From: RYN-111 sp046723735 | GTDB taxonomy: Bacteria; Actinomycetota; Actinomycetes; Mycobacteriales; SCTD01 | Reading direction: 5' to 3' | DNA length: 11,574 nucleotides | Assembly: GCA_046723735.1 (NCBI GenBank) | Contig: JBKOVB010000011.1 | Location: 1 to 11,574, forward strand | Part shown: in pieces, positions 6,653-11,574 of the stretch | Position numbering within the stretch: the stretch's first letter is position 1 | Layout: each line of letters starts with the position of its first letter | Translations under genes and position numbers: made by a program | Notes under the pieces: generated by a model | What the model was told of the DNA's origin: nothing | Database searches by the model: none | Seen by the model: the letters and a program-made list of their open reading frames with translations, nothing else

Positions 6653-6931
6653 GTGGCGCTGCACGTCGAGCTGGTCTCGGTCGAGCGCGAGGTGTGGAGC
6701 GGCGAGGCCGAGATGGTCCTGGCGCGCACCACCGAGGGTGAGATCGGCATCCTGCCCGGCCACGCATCGCTGCTCGGGCAGCTCGCCGAGGGGCACGACG
6801 TCCGCATCCAGCAGGCCGCCGGGGGCGAGATCGTGATCGGCATCAGCGGCGGTTTCCTGTCGGTCACGGAGGCCGGCGTCACGATCCTCGCGGAGTCGGC
6901 GACCCTGCCGGGCGAGTCGGTCCCGGCCTGA
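6653..6931 (+). CDS. atpC: F1Fo ATP synthase subunit epsilon, short form
   Basis: This 92-residue protein matches the N-terminal beta-sandwich of epsilon. It opens with LHVELVSVEREVWSGEA and continues with EGEIGILPGHASLLGQL (about 28-44), the most conserved segment of the family. The strand V-x-I-x-G-G-F-L-S-V follows. The sandwich attaches the rotor foot of gamma to the c-ring. The protein stops after ILAESA (about E. coli residue 85-90), so the two-helix C-terminal domain that inhibits ATP hydrolysis in many bacteria is missing. The stop is clean and the next gene begins 28 nt later, so this is not an obvious frameshift. The start GTG is set by GGAGG 5 nt upstream. Unusually, it does not follow atpD directly. 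Confidence 0.93.
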   Translation: MALHVELVSVEREVWSGEAEMVLARTTEGEIGILPGHASLLGQLAEGHDVRIQQAAGGEIVIGISGGFLSVTEAGVTILAESATLPGESVPA

Positions 6932-6959
6932 GCGCTGACCGACCCGGCGGGCCGAGACC

Positions 6960-7388
6960 ATGCTGACGCTGGAGTCGGTCCTCGGCCTGCTGTTCCTCGC
7001 GGGCGCCCTGCTGTTCGGGTTCATCGTGCGTCGCCGCTGGCTCGCCCGGGAGGGCGGTGCCATCGAGATGTCCTACCGGCTCAAGCCCAAGAGCCAGGGC
7101 CGCGGCTGGGCGCTGGGCGTCGGCCGGTACGACGGGGACGAGCTCGAGTGGTTCCGCGTCTTCAGCCTCAGCACGCGTCCGCGTCGCCGCCTCAACCGCC
7201 GCGAGCTCGAGGTGCGCGCGCGCCGTACGCCCAGGGGGCCCGAGTCGCTGGCGCTGCAGAAGGGCATGCAGGTCGTCGAGCTCCGCGCCCACGGCGAGGC
7301 GGTGGAGATCGGCCTGGACCCGTCCGCGCTGACCGGCTTCCTCGCCTGGCTCGAGGCGCTCCCGCCCGGCGCGAACCTCCCGGCCTAG
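6960..7388 (+). CDS. DUF2550 family membrane-anchored protein
   Basis: This 142-residue protein of unknown function has one N-terminal membrane helix (about residues 5-23) followed by a basic RRRW stop-transfer segment. The remainder is a soluble domain with RGWALGVGRYDGDELEWFRVFSLSTRPRR (about 49-77), typical of the DUF2550 family as I recall it. The RRR flank suggests the domain is cytoplasmic. It starts 28 nt after atpC with no clear Shine-Dalgarno site and probably shares its transcript. A DUF2550 gene directly after atpC is, from memory, a conserved actinobacterial arrangement (Rv1312 in M. tuberculosis). A link to ATP synthase is only positional. Its stop overlaps the stop of the opposite-strand gene. 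Confidence 0.85.
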   Translation: MLTLESVLGLLFLAGALLFGFIVRRRWLAREGGAIEMSYRLKPKSQGRGWALGVGRYDGDELEWFRVFSLSTRPRRRLNRRELEVRARRTPRGPESLALQKGMQVVELRAHGEAVEIGLDPSALTGFLAWLEALPPGANLPA

Positions 7389-7960
7389 TCCCGCTCGCCG
7401 CCCGGCTGCCAGAGCACGTCGCCGTCCGGGTTAGCCACACGGGACAGGATGAACAGCAGGTCCGAGAGCCGATTCAGGTACAGCGCGGGCTCCTTGCTCG
7501 TCCGCTCCGGCTCGGCCTCGAGCAGCGCCCAGGCCGACCGCTCGGCCCGGCGGACCGTCGTACGCGCGACGTGCAGCAGCGCGGCGCCGGCCGTCCCGCC
7601 CGGGAGGATGAAGCTGTTGAGCTTCGCCAGCCCGGCGTTGTAGTGGTCGCAGGCCTGCTCGAGCCGTGCGGTGTACGACGGCAGCACCCGCAGCGGCGGG
7701 TACGCCGGGTCGGGCACCACCGGGGTGGACAGGTCGGCGCCCAGGTCGAACAGGTCGTTCTGCACGCGACGGAGCAGGGTCGCCACGTCGTCGGGCAGCC
7801 CGCCGAGGGCGAGCGCGACGCCGATCGCGCTGTTCGCCTCGTCGACGTCGGCGTAGGCCCCCAGGCGCGGGTCGGTCTTGCGCACCCGGCTCATGTCGCC
7901 GAGCGCCGTCGTGCCGTCGTCGCCGGTCTTGGTGTAGATGCGGGTGAGGTGCACGGCCAT
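7385..7960 (-). CDS. PduO-type cob(I)alamin adenosyltransferase
   Basis: This 191-residue protein transfers adenosyl from ATP to cob(I)alamin to make coenzyme B12, used for example by methylmalonyl-CoA mutase. The N-terminal ATP-binding segment is YTKTGDDGTTALG (9-21). FDLGADLSTP is at 71-80, LPGG at 119-122, and the active-site helix RTTVRRAER at 133-141 has the Arg/Arg/Glu pattern seen in human MMAB. YLNRLSDLLFILSR (161-174) is a further family signature. The length is normal. It is probably trimeric and cytosolic, as in the family. A TAGAGT hexamer 6 nt before the ATG and no Shine-Dalgarno site suggest a leaderless mRNA. I do not assign a symbol because naming varies (pduO, cobO, MMAB-like). 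Confidence 0.95.
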   Translation of the reverse strand: MAVHLTRIYTKTGDDGTTALGDMSRVRKTDPRLGAYADVDEANSAIGVALALGGLPDDVATLLRRVQNDLFDLGADLSTPVVPDPAYPPLRVLPSYTARLEQACDHYNAGLAKLNSFILPGGTAGAALLHVARTTVRRAERSAWALLEAEPERTSKEPALYLNRLSDLLFILSRVANPDGDVLWQPGGERD

Positions 7961-7966
7961 GCCGCG

Positions 7967-7972
7967 ACTCTA
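7967..7972 (-). promoter_or_regulatory. -10 element for leaderless adenosyltransferase mRNA
   Basis: On the minus strand this reads TAGAGT, 6 nt before the ATG at 7960, with no Shine-Dalgarno site. The gap to the neighbouring gene's stop is only 16 nt, so any upstream promoter parts lie inside that gene. No -35 match is visible. Confidence 0.6.
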
Positions 7973-7976
7973 GGGG

Positions 7977-8444
7977 TCAGCTCAGGTGGTAGGCCGCGCG
8001 ACCCAGCCGGAAGCCGTGCCCCTGGCCGCCGCAGTCGACGCCGTCGGCCAACGTGCGACAGGTCATCAGCCCTACCGTGATGGCCTGACCGACCGGCAGC
8101 ACCCGCCGGGCGCCCAGCGGCGACTCGCCGAACCAGCAGATGAACTGCGCCTTCGAGCCGGCTGCGACCTCGACCGCCTTGCCCCACCTGTTGTGGCAGT
8201 CGGCCGGCTTCTTCGGCGAGGCCCACGTGGGTGTCCGGACGTCGCAGCGGGCGTACGCCGCCTCTAGGTCGCAGGCGACCTGCCCGCCGGGGGTCGAGAA
8301 CGCGACCGGCTTGCCCTCGACCTTCGGCAGCGGCAGCGGGGAGTGAGTCACGACGACGGTGCGGGCCGGGGCGGGAGCGACGGGCGTGCTCGGGCTGCCG
8401 CAGGCGGCGACGAGGAGGACCGCGGCGAGCGGCAGGACGCGCAT
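7977..8444 (-). CDS. Small lipoprotein with one DUF6636-like six-Cys domain
   Basis: This 155-residue protein has a lipoprotein signal peptide: MRVLPLAAVLLVAAC, with lipobox V-A-A-C15. A short Pro/Ala linker (17-40) leads to one domain (about 46-155). The domain shows FSTPGGQVAC, RCDV, PTW.SPKKPADC, LPVGQ.ITVG..TC and GHGF.L..A.Y, a layout I recall as DUF6636. The domain cysteines are 58, 67, 83, 103, 129 and 138. The same six occur in the two neighbouring genes, so three disulfides outside the cell are inferred. The reading frame is open for 328 more codons upstream, but that part is antisense to nothing and shadows the next gene. The ATG at 8444 is chosen by the signal peptide and a TAGCCT hexamer 7 nt upstream. 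Function is unknown. Confidence 0.85.
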   Translation of the reverse strand: MRVLPLAAVLLVAACGSPSTPVAPAPARTVVVTHSPLPLPKVEGKPVAFSTPGGQVACDLEAAYARCDVRTPTWASPKKPADCHNRWGKAVEVAAGSKAQFICWFGESPLGARRVLPVGQAITVGLMTCRTLADGVDCGGQGHGFRLGRAAYHLS

Positions 8445-8451
8445 GGCGAGA

Positions 8452-8457
8452 AGGCTA
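8452..8457 (-). promoter_or_regulatory. -10 element for leaderless lipoprotein mRNA (155-aa gene)
   Basis: On the minus strand this reads TAGCCT, 7 nt before the ATG at 8444. It sits in the 23-nt gap behind the next gene, so this gene may be expressed on its own as well as by read-through. No Shine-Dalgarno site and no -35 are visible. Confidence 0.5.
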
Positions 8458-8467
8458 GCCAGCCACG

Positions 8468-9382
8468 TCAGAACACGCGGTAGGAGGCCTTGCTCACGAG
8501 GAAGCCGTGCCCGGTCCTGCGGTTCCTGCACTCCATGCCGCTCGTGAGCGACATGCACGTGAAGGCACCGAGGCGGTACCCCCGGTCGTAGGCCAGCCGC
8601 GCGGCGTCCTCCGTGGCTCGGCAGGTGGAGTAAACGTTCGCCGTTCCGGCCGCGACGAAGGCCTCGGCGGCGGGCACGACGTCGGCGTCCCCATCGGCGT
8701 ACTCGCAGCTCTCGGCGTCGCCCGGCGGCCGCCAGGTGTGCTCGAACACCGTGCAGGCCGCGGAGTCCCGCATGAGCGTGCAGCGCAGGTTCCCGGACGG
8801 CGACTCGAACCAGCCCCAGAAACCGGCGGGCACCGTCGTCACCGGCGTCGGCGCAGCGGCGGGTGCCGCGGCGAGCCTGGAGCCGCGGGCGTCGAGCCGG
8901 TAGCCGGTCCGGCTGACGGCGAAGCCCTGCGACGTGCTGAGCACGAGGCAGTCGAGCCCGCTGGTCGTCATCGCGCAGCGGAGCTTCCCGACCTGGATGC
9001 CACGCCCGTACGGCAGCGGCGGTCCGCCGTCCGGGCGCCCGCACTGCCCTTGGAGGCTCGCCGTGCTCGTCAGGTTCATCTGGACGACGGTCTCCCACTG
9101 TCCTGGCGTGCAGCCCTCCTGCACGGGCATGGGCTTCCACGGCTGGTCGCGCACCGAGCAGGTGACCGAGCTCGACGACAGATTGCAGGTGATGTTGCCG
9201 CTCGGGCTCGTGAAGCCGCCGCCGAACCCCTCGGGCAGGACGTCGACGACCACAGGGGGCGCGGCGGATGCCGGGTGCGCTGCGGCGGACGGCCGCGGCG
9301 AGTGCGCCGCCTGGGGTGCGCCGGACGAGGTGCAGCCCGGGAGGGCGAGCAGGAAGCACAGGAGCGCGGCTGGGAGACGCAT
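8468..9382 (-). CDS. Lipoprotein with two tandem DUF6636-like six-Cys domains
   Basis: This 304-residue protein begins with a lipoprotein signal peptide (MRLPAALLCFLLALPGC, lipobox ending in C17). A Ser/Ala/Pro/His linker follows. Domain 1 spans about 52-164 (Cys 66, 75, 91, 114, 136, 145) and domain 2 about 187-304 (Cys 201, 210, 226, 254, 276, 285), joined by an Ala/Pro-rich linker (about 168-185). Both domains share GF.G.F.SPSGN(I/L).C, a Y.RG..(V/L)G...C segment, SG(L/M)(D/E)C and GF.VS...YR. The match shows an internal duplication. It is likely to be anchored to the outer face of the membrane. Its function is unknown. Domain 2 ends SKASYRVF, close to SKASYRVW in the 184-aa neighbour, so those two may be the closest relatives. 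Confidence 0.88.
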   Translation of the reverse strand: MRLPAALLCFLLALPGCTSSGAPQAAHSPRPSAAAHPASAAPPVVVDVLPEGFGGGFTSPSGNITCNLSSSSVTCSVRDQPWKPMPVQEGCTPGQWETVVQMNLTSTASLQGQCGRPDGGPPLPYGRGIQVGKLRCAMTTSGLDCLVLSTSQGFAVSRTGYRLDARGSRLAAAPAAAPTPVTTVPAGFWGWFESPSGNLRCTLMRDSAACTVFEHTWRPPGDAESCEYADGDADVVPAAEAFVAAGTANVYSTCRATEDAARLAYDRGYRLGAFTCMSLTSGMECRNRRTGHGFLVSKASYRVF

Positions 9383-9388
9383 GGGCGG

Positions 9389-9394
9389 AACGTA
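9389..9394 (-). promoter_or_regulatory. -10 element for leaderless two-domain lipoprotein mRNA
   Basis: On the minus strand this reads TACGTT, exactly 6 nt before the ATG at 9382, in a 59-nt gap between genes. No Shine-Dalgarno site is present. A clear -35 at the right distance is not seen. Confidence 0.55.
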
Positions 9395-9441
9395 CTGGGA
9401 TGTCAGGGTTTCTCGCGCCCACCCTCACACGACGGCCGGGC

Positions 9442-9996
9442 TCACCAGACCCGGTAGCTCGCCTTGCTCACGCGGAACCCGTGCTTCCCGGTCACGCACT
9501 CCACCCCGGCGGTGCTGGAGCGGCACTCCATGTCCTTCAGCCGGATCGCGTGCCCGTAGGCGAGGGTTGGGCCGCCGCCGGGCGAGTCGGACACGCAGGC
9601 GCCGATGCGTCCTGGCTTGCCGTCGTTCGCCAGCGTGGCGACCGAGCCCCAGTCGAGGTCGCAGTCCGCGGGCTTGGGCGGCAGCGTCCAGCTGTGCGCG
9701 GTCACGTCGCAGCGCGCCCACGTCCGGTTCTTCTCCTCGGCACCGATGGCGCACTGGAGGTTGCGGGACGGCGACCGGAAGCCCACCAGGGTGAACCCGT
9801 CCGCGTCGGGCGGCACCACCCGCACCACGTACGTCGGGCTGTGCGTCGGGGCCGCGGACGGCGACGGCGTCGCGGTGGGGGAGGACGAGGCCGACGTGGC
9901 GCTGGTCCGGGGCGTGGGCTGCGCGCTCGAGCCCGGCGAGGAGTCGCAGCCGGCCACCAGGAGCACCCCGGCGAGGGCGAGGACGGGGACGCGCAT
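9442..9996 (-). CDS. Lipoprotein with one DUF6636-like six-Cys domain and S/T/P linker
   Basis: This 184-residue protein has a clear lipoprotein signal peptide (lipobox V-A-G-C17). An unstructured Ser/Thr/Pro-rich linker (about 18-55) follows, which could span part of the cell wall or be O-glycosylated. The domain (about 67-184) contains GFRSPSRNLQC, ARCDV, SW..PPKPADCDLDWG, LAYG.AI.L..MEC, AGVEC and HGFRVSKASYRVW. The cysteines 82, 96, 112, 134, 158 and 167 match the six of its neighbours. The ADC(D/H)..WG block is shared with the 155-aa gene but is lost in both domains of the middle gene. It is transcribed divergently from murA, 54 bp away. The start is fixed by the signal peptide. Function is unknown. 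Confidence 0.87.
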   Translation of the reverse strand: MRVPVLALAGVLLVAGCDSSPGSSAQPTPRTSATSASSSPTATPSPSAAPTHSPTYVVRVVPPDADGFTLVGFRSPSRNLQCAIGAEEKNRTWARCDVTAHSWTLPPKPADCDLDWGSVATLANDGKPGRIGACVSDSPGGGPTLAYGHAIRLKDMECRSSTAGVECVTGKHGFRVSKASYRVW

Positions 9997-10004
9997 GATG
10001 AGGC

Positions 10005-10010
10005 AGCGTA
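10005..10010 (-). promoter_or_regulatory. -10 element for the 184-aa lipoprotein gene
   Basis: On the minus strand this reads TACGCT, 8 nt before the ATG at 9996. It is one half of a divergent promoter pair in the 54-bp gap shared with murA. The spacing is slightly longer than at the other genes, so it is less certain. Confidence 0.45.
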
Positions 10011-10038
10011 GGAGCCCGGCTCCCGGCCCGCACGGAAA

Positions 10039-10044
10039 TAGGGT
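10039..10044 (+). promoter_or_regulatory. -10 element for leaderless murA mRNA
   Basis: TAGGGT lies 6 nt before the murA ATG at 10051, with no Shine-Dalgarno site, so transcription probably starts at the A of the ATG. No -35 match is seen at 17-18 nt upstream. Confidence 0.6.
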
Positions 10045-10050
10045 GCGCGC

Positions 10051-11325
10051 ATGGAGCGGTTCGTGGTGGCCGGTGGTGCCCGTCTGAACGGCGCCGTCAC
10101 GGTGCCGGGCGCCAAGAACAGCGTCCTCAAGCTCATGGCCGCGGCGCTGCTCGCGCCCGGGACGACCCGCCTGTCCGCCGTACCCGACATCGTCGACGTC
10201 GCGATCATGGCCGAGCTGCTCCGTCGCCTGGGGTGCGACGTCGCCCACGAGGCCGGCACGGTCGCGATCACCGTGCCGGAACGGCCCGGCCACGAGGCGG
10301 ACTACGACCTGGTACGCCGGATGCGCGCCTCCATCAGCGTGCTCGGGCCGCTGCTGGCCCGGTGCGGCGAGGCCAAGGTGGCGCTGCCGGGCGGTGACGC
10401 GATCGGCTCCCGCGGTCTGGACATGCACCTGGGCGGGCTCGAGCGGCTCGGCGCCGCGGTCGTCGTCGAGCACGGCTACCTCGTCGCCAAGGCCGACCGG
10501 CTGGTGGGTGCGCCGGTGTGGCTGGAGTTCCCGAGCGTCGGCGCCACCGAGACGCTGCTGCTCGCCGCCGTGCTGGCCGAGGGCACCACCACCATCGACA
10601 ACGCCGCCCGCGAGCCCGAGGTCGCGGACCTCTGCGAGCTGCTCGTCGCGATGGGTGCCCGGCTCGACGGCATCGGCACCTCGACCCTGGTCGTCGAGGG
10701 TGTCGAGGTCCTCACCCCTGCGGCGCACACCACCGTGCCGGACCGGATCGTCGCGGGCACCTGGGCGTTCGCGGCCTGCCTCACGCAGGGCGACGTGGTG
10801 GTCCGAGGCGGGCGGCCGGAGCACCTCGTGGTGCCGCTCGACAAGCTCGTCGCCGCGGGCGCCGAGGTGACGACGACGCAGGACGCGTTCCGGGTGCGGA
10901 TGCAGGGCCGACCGCGCGCGGTGGACGTGGTGACCCTGCCGTACCCCGGCTTCCCCACCGACCTGCAGCCGATGGTGCTGGCCCTCAACGCGGTGGCCGA
11001 GGGGACCGCGATGGTGACCGAGAACGTCTTCGACGCCCGCTGGATGTTCGTCAACGAGCTGGTGCGGCTCGGCGCCGACGTGCGCACCGACGGCCACCAC
11101 GCCGTGGTGCGGGGCAAGCCGTGGCTGTCGGGCGCGCCCGTCACCGCGCACGACATCCGAGCCGGGGCGGCGCTCGTGCTGGCCGGTCTCGTCGCGGACG
11201 GCGTGACGGAGGTGCAGGACGTGCACCACGTGGATCGCGGCTATGCGGGGTTCGTCGACCAGCTCGTGGCGCTCGGCGCCGACGTGAGGCGGGAAGCCGC
11301 CCCCGACGACCTGTTCAGCTCGTGA
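10051..11325 (+). CDS. murA: UDP-N-acetylglucosamine 1-carboxyvinyltransferase (MurA)
   Basis: This 424-residue cytosolic enzyme transfers enolpyruvate from PEP to UDP-GlcNAc, the first committed step of peptidoglycan synthesis. The N-terminal PGAKNSVLK gives K22 and N23. YPGFPTDLQPM gives the catalytic D304 (E. coli D305). DIRAGAALVLAGL and VDRGYAGFVDQL (R396, E. coli R397) complete the substrate site. The flexible-loop segment reads LPGGDAIGSR, so residue 116 is Asp where most enzymes have the Cys alkylated by fosfomycin. Asp at this site is known in mycobacteria and chlamydiae and gives natural fosfomycin insensitivity. The length is normal. It appears to be leaderless (TAGGGT then 6 nt then ATG), and its stop overlaps the next gene's start. 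Confidence 0.97.
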   Translation: MERFVVAGGARLNGAVTVPGAKNSVLKLMAAALLAPGTTRLSAVPDIVDVAIMAELLRRLGCDVAHEAGTVAITVPERPGHEADYDLVRRMRASISVLGPLLARCGEAKVALPGGDAIGSRGLDMHLGGLERLGAAVVVEHGYLVAKADRLVGAPVWLEFPSVGATETLLLAAVLAEGTTTIDNAAREPEVADLCELLVAMGARLDGIGTSTLVVEGVEVLTPAAHTTVPDRIVAGTWAFAACLTQGDVVVRGGRPEHLVVPLDKLVAAGAEVTTTQDAFRVRMQGRPRAVDVVTLPYPGFPTDLQPMVLALNAVAEGTAMVTENVFDARWMFVNELVRLGADVRTDGHHAVVRGKPWLSGAPVTAHDIRAGAALVLAGLVADGVTEVQDVHHVDRGYAGFVDQLVALGADVRREAAPDDLFSS

Positions 11326-11574
11326 GGGACCTGACGGAGCTGCTCGCCCGGCTGACCGTCGAGGAGAAGGCGCGCCTCACCGCGGGCGCCGACATGTGGA
11401 CCGTGGCGGGCCTGCCCGATCACGGCGTGCCAACGGTCGTCATGACTGACGGGCCGAACGGCGCCCGCGGCTCGGCGCTGCTCGGCGCGGGTCGCGCGAC
11501 CGCCCTGTGCGTCCCCTGCGGGAGCGCCCTCGGCGCCACCTGGGACCCCGCGCTCGTCGAACAGGTCGGGCAGG
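11322..11574 (+). CDS. GH3 family beta-glucosidase-like glycosidase, N-terminal part (partial)
   Basis: 84 codons are visible before the window ends. The N-terminus (LTELLARLTVEEKARLTAG, then ADMWTV) and the TDGPNGARG motif (about residues 44-52) are typical of glycoside hydrolase family 3 beta-glucosidases. PCGSALGATWDPALV matches the following GH3 segment, usually (P)x(G/S)x(A)LxAxWD. No signal peptide is present at this start, so a cytoplasmic enzyme acting on imported oligosaccharides is inferred. The substrate cannot be read from this part. The catalytic Asp lies beyond the window. The GTG overlaps the murA TGA (GTGA) and lacks a Shine-Dalgarno site, so coupling to murA is likely. The next in-frame ATG (11394) would cut off conserved sequence. 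Confidence 0.85.
   Translation, partial: MRDLTELLARLTVEEKARLTAGADMWTVAGLPDHGVPTVVMTDGPNGARGSALLGAGRATALCVPCGSALGATWDPALVEQVGQ

Noticed and set aside
6932..6959. Possible frameshifted remnant of the epsilon C-terminal domain
   Set aside because: Only 28 nt lie before the DUF2550 gene, too short for the missing helices of about 45 residues.
7977..9428. A 483-codon minus-strand frame that could be read as one long protein
   Set aside because: Only its last 155 codons look like a protein: they start with a lipoprotein signal and carry the six-Cys domain. The first 328 codons shadow the two-domain lipoprotein in another frame.
9442..11229. A 595-codon minus-strand frame extending through murA
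   Set aside because: Only the last 184 codons are real (signal peptide, lipobox, domain). The rest is antisense to murA.
1..11574. CRISPR arrays, insertion sequences, tRNA or rRNA genes, phage genes
   Set aside because: No direct-repeat array, transposase motif, terminal inverted repeats or cloverleaf-like sequence was noticed on either strand. The content is conserved housekeeping plus the lipoprotein cluster.

Overview
The window is very GC-rich (about 70% by eye), with tightly packed genes, GTG starts and actinobacterial protein types: an AtpA with a long charged tail, a stand-alone AtpH of 271 residues, DUF2550, and a MurA with Asp in place of the fosfomycin-target Cys. It is a chromosomal, housekeeping stretch of an Actinomycetota genome. 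A member of the Propionibacteriales/Nocardioidaceae is my guess, not something the sequence proves.

Positions 1-5833 (+) hold the F1Fo ATP synthase operon: the 3' end of atpB, then atpE, atpF, atpH, atpA, atpG and atpD. Gaps are short or the genes overlap, as expected for one polycistronic message. Two strong hairpins follow atpD (5847-5909). Then comes a HIT-fold-like gene (6042-6581), and only after it atpC (6653-6931), which appears to have its own promoter element and a strong Shine-Dalgarno site. The epsilon subunit is only 92 residues and lacks the usual C-terminal helical domain. A DUF2550 membrane-anchored protein (6960-7388) closes the + strand block.

Positions 7385-9996 (-) hold a PduO-type cob(I)alamin adenosyltransferase, whose stop codon overlaps the DUF2550 stop tail to tail. 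Three small lipoprotein genes follow, all built from one six-cysteine domain that I recognise as DUF6636-like. The middle gene carries the domain twice, so the locus holds four copies.

Positions 10051-11574 (+) hold murA (first committed step of peptidoglycan synthesis) and, overlapping its stop codon, the start of a GH3 glycosidase that runs off the window.

The atp-DUF2550-adenosyltransferase-murA order is, from memory, a conserved actinobacterial neighbourhood (it resembles the M. tuberculosis Rv1304-Rv1315 region). The HIT-like gene and the lipoprotein trio look like lineage-specific insertions into it. A recurring regulatory pattern is a TANNNT hexamer 6-8 nt before the ATG with no Shine-Dalgarno site, which suggests leaderless transcripts for murA, the adenosyltransferase and all three lipoproteins. 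I see no mobile element, CRISPR array, tRNA or rRNA. The most unusual points are the split of atpC from the operon, the shortened epsilon with a long alpha tail, and the lipoprotein domain array.
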